Shown here: positions 23,638 to 25,947 of the stretch, piece after piece | How positions within the stretch are numbered: the stretch's first letter is position 1 | Layout of the letters: each line of letters opens with the position of its first letter | NCBI GenBank assembly: GCA_030152145.1 | Contig: JASLIL010000079.1 | Span: 1-25,947 of the forward strand | Direction: 5' to 3' | DNA from: Tissierellales bacterium | GTDB taxonomy: Bacteria; Bacillota; Clostridia; Tissierellales; JASKZW01 | DNA length: 25,947 nucleotides | Position numbers and translations under genes: made by a program | Notes under the pieces: model-generated | The model's database searches: none | What the model saw: only the letters and a program-made list of their open reading frames with translations | What the model was told of the DNA's origin: nothing

Positions 23638-25072
23638 AACCATAGAAATAGAGAATTTCCAGTCTCATAAGGATAGCCTTATAGAGCTAGATCCCTACTT
23701 AAATGTTATAGTAGGTCCATCAGACAGTGGAAAAACCTCTATAATAAGGGCTATCAAATGGGTTCTATACAATGAACCTAGTGGTAGCAGCTTTGTAAGA
23801 GAAGGAGAGGATCTTACTAGGGTAAGTTTGGTTTTCAATGACAGCACTAGAGTGGAAAGAGAGAGAAATAAAACAAAAAATATATATAGGATATTTTATC
23901 CCAATGGTAGGGATTTAGAATTAAGTGGCTTTGGCCTAAGTGTTCCTAAAGAAGTGGAAGCTGCTAGTGGAGTAAGAAAAGTAAAGTTAGATAAGGATTT
24001 TACCAAGAGCATAAATATAGCAGAACAGCTAGATGGTCCCTTTCTGTTGTCAGAGAAAAACTCTACTAAGGCTGGTGTTATTGGGGGACTGGTTGGTGTT
24101 GATATTATTGATGAGTCAGTTGTAGATGTTTTAAGGGATCTAAGAAATCTAGGTTTGGAAGAAAAGTCAAATCAGGACGAAATAGATCAGCTAAATGAAA
24201 AACTTGAAGAGTTTACAGACTTAGATAATCAGCTTAAAAAACTAGAAAGATTAAAAGAAAACTATAGGGATATAGAGAGTAAGATTGAAAAGAAAAAGCT
24301 TCTAGAAAAATATAAGAAAAACTTAGAGGTCTATGGCCTAGAAGAGCTGGAGCTAGTAAAACTCTTAAAGAGCTTAGAGGGACTTGATAGATCCAAGGAT
24401 ATAGAAAGAAGCTTAAGTGAAGATATTAGAAACTATAGGCACTACCTTGATCTGAAGTTAAAATCTCAAAGAAATGAGGCTAATATTGAAGAAGGTCTAA
24501 TGATAATGTATAAACTTAAGAAACTAAGTTATTTGAAGCTTAAAGAAGAAGAGTTAGATAGTAAGATCAAGAGTCTACTTGAGCTTAGGGCTATAGAGAA
24601 AGAAAGACAAGATAATGATAGGGATATAAAGAGTTTGCTGCCTATTGTCAATAGCCTGGCTAAGATAGAAGCTCTTAAAGTTATGGAAAATGATTTGTTT
24701 TTACTTATTGGAAGACTAGACTACCTATCATCCCTTAAACTAAGATTAGATGATATAAATAAGCGTTTAGATTTAGGCCAAAACTACAGTAGTCATTTTG
24801 AAAACCTAAACTCCATAGATCTAGCCTCTATAGAGTTAACTATGGCTAGCTATGAGAAGGTCTATGAATATAAGAAAGTTCTTGATAAACTTAGCTTAGA
24901 TCAGCTAGAGATTAAGGATAAACTTGAAGCTATTAACAGGGGGCTAAAGGAGCATCTGGAGACCTATAGTAGCATATTAAATGATAGGAAGATCTGCCCC
25001 TATTGCCTTAGTAATATAGATAAGGAACAAATAAGGAAGATTGAAGAAAATTTTTCTATGACTAGTAAATAA
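23624..25072 (+). CDS. Rad50/SbcC-like ATPase, N-terminal half ending at a zinc-hook-like CxxC
   Basis: N-terminal half of an SMC/Rad50-type ATPase, 482 residues from the ATG at 23624. AGGAG lies 8 bases upstream; an in-frame GTG at 23615 overlaps that site. It starts IKTIEIENFQSHKDS, then Walker A GPSDSGKT (31-38, Lys37). A probable Q-loop follows in AEQLDGPFLLSE (~residue 130). Residues ~165-445 are rich in Leu, Lys and Glu and look like coiled coil with breaks. CPYC (Cys458, Cys461) matches a Rad50 zinc hook. The chain ends only 21 residues later, so it lacks signature, Walker B and H-loop, which are found two genes downstream. Full SbcC is ~1000 residues or more. This is not a simple truncation, because the missing half is present in order. 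Confidence 0.85.
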   Translation: MKYIKTIEIENFQSHKDSLIELDPYLNVIVGPSDSGKTSIIRAIKWVLYNEPSGSSFVREGEDLTRVSLVFNDSTRVERERNKTKNIYRIFYPNGRDLELSGFGLSVPKEVEAASGVRKVKLDKDFTKSINIAEQLDGPFLLSEKNSTKAGVIGGLVGVDIIDESVVDVLRDLRNLGLEEKSNQDEIDQLNEKLEEFTDLDNQLKKLERLKENYRDIESKIEKKKLLEKYKKNLEVYGLEELELVKLLKSLEGLDRSKDIERSLSEDIRNYRHYLDLKLKSQRNEANIEEGLMIMYKLKKLSYLKLKEEELDSKIKSLLELRAIEKERQDNDRDIKSLLPIVNSLAKIEALKVMENDLFLLIGRLDYLSSLKLRLDDINKRLDLGQNYSSHFENLNSIDLASIELTMASYEKVYEYKKVLDKLSLDQLEIKDKLEAINRGLKEHLETYSSILNDRKICPYCLSNIDKEQIRKIEENFSMTSK

Positions 25073-25083
25073 TGGGAGGTTTT

Positions 25084-25329
25084 ATGGGTATGAATTATGA
25101 AGAGAAACTAAATATATTGAAAAAAGACTTAGATAAGGCTACTAATTTAAAATATAAGGCTGAGGCTAGGCTTGAGCAGCTAAATAATCAAAAACGTGAA
25201 ATAATAGAGGAGTTAAGTAAGCTCAATATAAGTCCAGATAATTTAGAAGAAGAAATTTCATCCTTGGAGAATGAGATAAATAAACTATTTGAAGAGGCTG
25301 ATAGCCTACTTCCTAAGGATATACTATAG
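25084..25329 (+). CDS. Small probable coiled-coil protein within the split Rad50 locus
   Basis: An 81-residue charged protein, mostly Lys, Glu, Leu and Asn, with heptad-like spacing (EKLNILKKDLDKATNLKYK; later LEEEISSLENEINKLFEE). No cysteine and no catalytic motif. The ATG at 25084 follows GGAGG by 4 bases (an ATG at 25090 has a 10-base spacer and is also possible); an ATG at 25072 touches the upstream stop and precedes the site, so it is unlikely. Position between the two ATPase halves suggests it supplies part of the coiled-coil arm or a small accessory subunit. It is in the same frame as the next gene, separated only by a TAG and three codons. I do not recognise a named family. Confidence 0.7.
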   Translation: MGMNYEEKLNILKKDLDKATNLKYKAEARLEQLNNQKREIIEELSKLNISPDNLEEEISSLENEINKLFEEADSLLPKDIL

Positions 25330-25338
25330 GTGGTCTAC

Positions 25339-25947
25339 ATGGAATTAAATGATTTGAAAAACAAGATAGATTTTCTAGAAAGAAAACTTATAGAGGGGGC
25401 TAGTAAGAAGGCTACTCTTGAGGAGAGAAGAGATGAGTATATTGAAAAAAACAAGCTTATAGCCCAGGAAAAAGAACTGCTAAATTCTGTTAAAATTCTT
25501 CTTCAAAAAACCTCAGACTTTGCCAGGGAGCAAGCCAAGAATCAAATAGAAGACTTAACTAGCAATTGTTTATCCTATATATTTGCTGGTGACAGTAGAT
25601 TTGAAATAGAGCTTTCTGAAGCCTATGGTAAAACTAGTGCTGAATTTTATATAGTTGATAATATAGATGGTATTGAGAATAAAACCAAGCCTATAGAGTC
25701 AAGGGGTGGAGGCTTGGTAGATATTATATCTATTGCTCTCAGAATATCCTTTATAGAGCTTATGAAGCCTAAGATTGAAGGGCCTCTTATACTAGATGAG
25801 CCAGCCAAGCATGTTTCAGAGGAATATATATTTAATTTCGCAGGATTTTTAAAGCAGACTTCAGAGATGTTTGACAGGCAAATAATAATGATTACCCACA
25901 ATAGTCATCTGGCTGCACTTTCTACTAAGTCATATAGGGTTAATAAA
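25339..25947 (+). CDS. Rad50/SbcC-like ATPase, C-terminal half (runs off right edge)
   Basis: C-terminal ATP-binding half of an SMC/Rad50-type ATPase. 203 residues are visible with no stop before the edge. Residues ~1-60 are a short charged helix that looks like coiled coil. A signature-like SRGGGLVDIISIALR (121-135) stands where Rad50 has LSGGE, followed by Walker B PLILDEP (149-155, Asp153, Glu154) and an H-loop ITHN (185-188, His187). There is no Walker A, which is supplied by the N-half encoded from 23624. The ATG has AGGTGG 5 bases upstream, overlapping the preceding stop. The protein should end soon after the window, since Rad50 heads end shortly after the H-loop. Its role in a Mre11-Rad50-like complex is inferred. 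Confidence 0.83.
   Translation, partial: MELNDLKNKIDFLERKLIEGASKKATLEERRDEYIEKNKLIAQEKELLNSVKILLQKTSDFAREQAKNQIEDLTSNCLSYIFAGDSRFEIELSEAYGKTSAEFYIVDNIDGIENKTKPIESRGGGLVDIISIALRISFIELMKPKIEGPLILDEPAKHVSEEYIFNFAGFLKQTSEMFDRQIIMITHNSHLAALSTKSYRVNK

Noticed and set aside
25048..25072. Programmed -1 frameshift joining the Rad50 N-half to the 81-residue protein
   Set aside because: A slippery A AAT TTT heptamer lies at 25048-25054 and -1 is the right direction, but the new frame meets a TAG at 25063-25065 before reaching the next gene, so no fusion could be made.
22645..25947. Prophage or mobile element carrying the Mre11/Rad50-like genes
   Set aside because: The N-half wording reminds me of phage ATPases, but there is no integrase, repressor, structural gene, repeat or attachment site in view, and codon use looks like that of the neighbours. 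The right edge is too close to exclude it completely.
1..25947. CRISPR array, tRNA, rRNA or insertion sequence
   Set aside because: No regularly spaced repeats, no tRNA-like cloverleaf in the short gaps, no rRNA-like stretches and no transposase frame were seen by eye.

Overview
The window is about 26 kb of chromosome from a low-GC Gram-positive bacterium, most likely an anaerobic Clostridia/Tissierellia-type Firmicute. The evidence is a Gram-positive PolC replicase, a DapG-type aspartokinase, the order rseP-ispG-polC-rimP-nusA-rnpM-infB-rbfA-nrnA-truB-ribF-rpsO-pnp, a Bacillus-style LexA box at recA, strong use of AGA/AGG and ATA codons, and Shine-Dalgarno sites of the AGGAGG and GGTGAT types. 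The family-level placement is inference. All genes lie on the + strand, gaps are short, and no stretch over 300 bases lacks a gene. I saw no rRNA, tRNA, insertion sequence or CRISPR array.

Region 1 (1-6483) holds the 3' end of the site-2 protease gene rseP, then ispG (isoprenoid synthesis), an MgtC/SapB-family membrane protein gene, and polC. Region 2 (6487-16197) is the translation/RNA block. It starts at a good promoter and a leader hairpin, runs through rimP, nusA, rnpM, infB, rbfA, nrnA, truB, ribF, rpsO and pnp, and closes with a clear intrinsic terminator. rpsO has its own leader, and an intercistronic hairpin separates rpsO from pnp. Region 3 (16200-21488) is dapG, ftsK/spoIIIE, pgsA and cinA. 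Region 4 (21489-22630) is recA with an extended -10 promoter, a LexA (SOS) box and a downstream hairpin.

Region 5 (22645 to the right edge) is the unusual part. Four tightly packed genes encode a Mre11/SbcD-like nuclease, an ATPase half with Walker A that ends just after a CxxC zinc-hook-like motif, a small 81-residue probable coiled-coil protein, and a separate ATPase half with signature, Walker B and H-loop. Together they look like a Mre11-Rad50 (SbcCD) complex whose Rad50 subunit is divided over two or three polypeptides. They sit directly behind SOS-controlled recA, with only a hairpin and no visible promoter between. The last gene runs off the right edge.

Several genes commonly found in these neighbourhoods are not seen: ylxQ between rnpM and infB, dapA/rnjB/tepA between dapG and ftsK, rimO between ftsK and pgsA, and rny after recA. 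Start codons were reassigned where the ribosome-binding site argues for an internal start (rimP, rnpM, infB, nrnA, pnp, the Rad50 N-half and the 81-aa protein).
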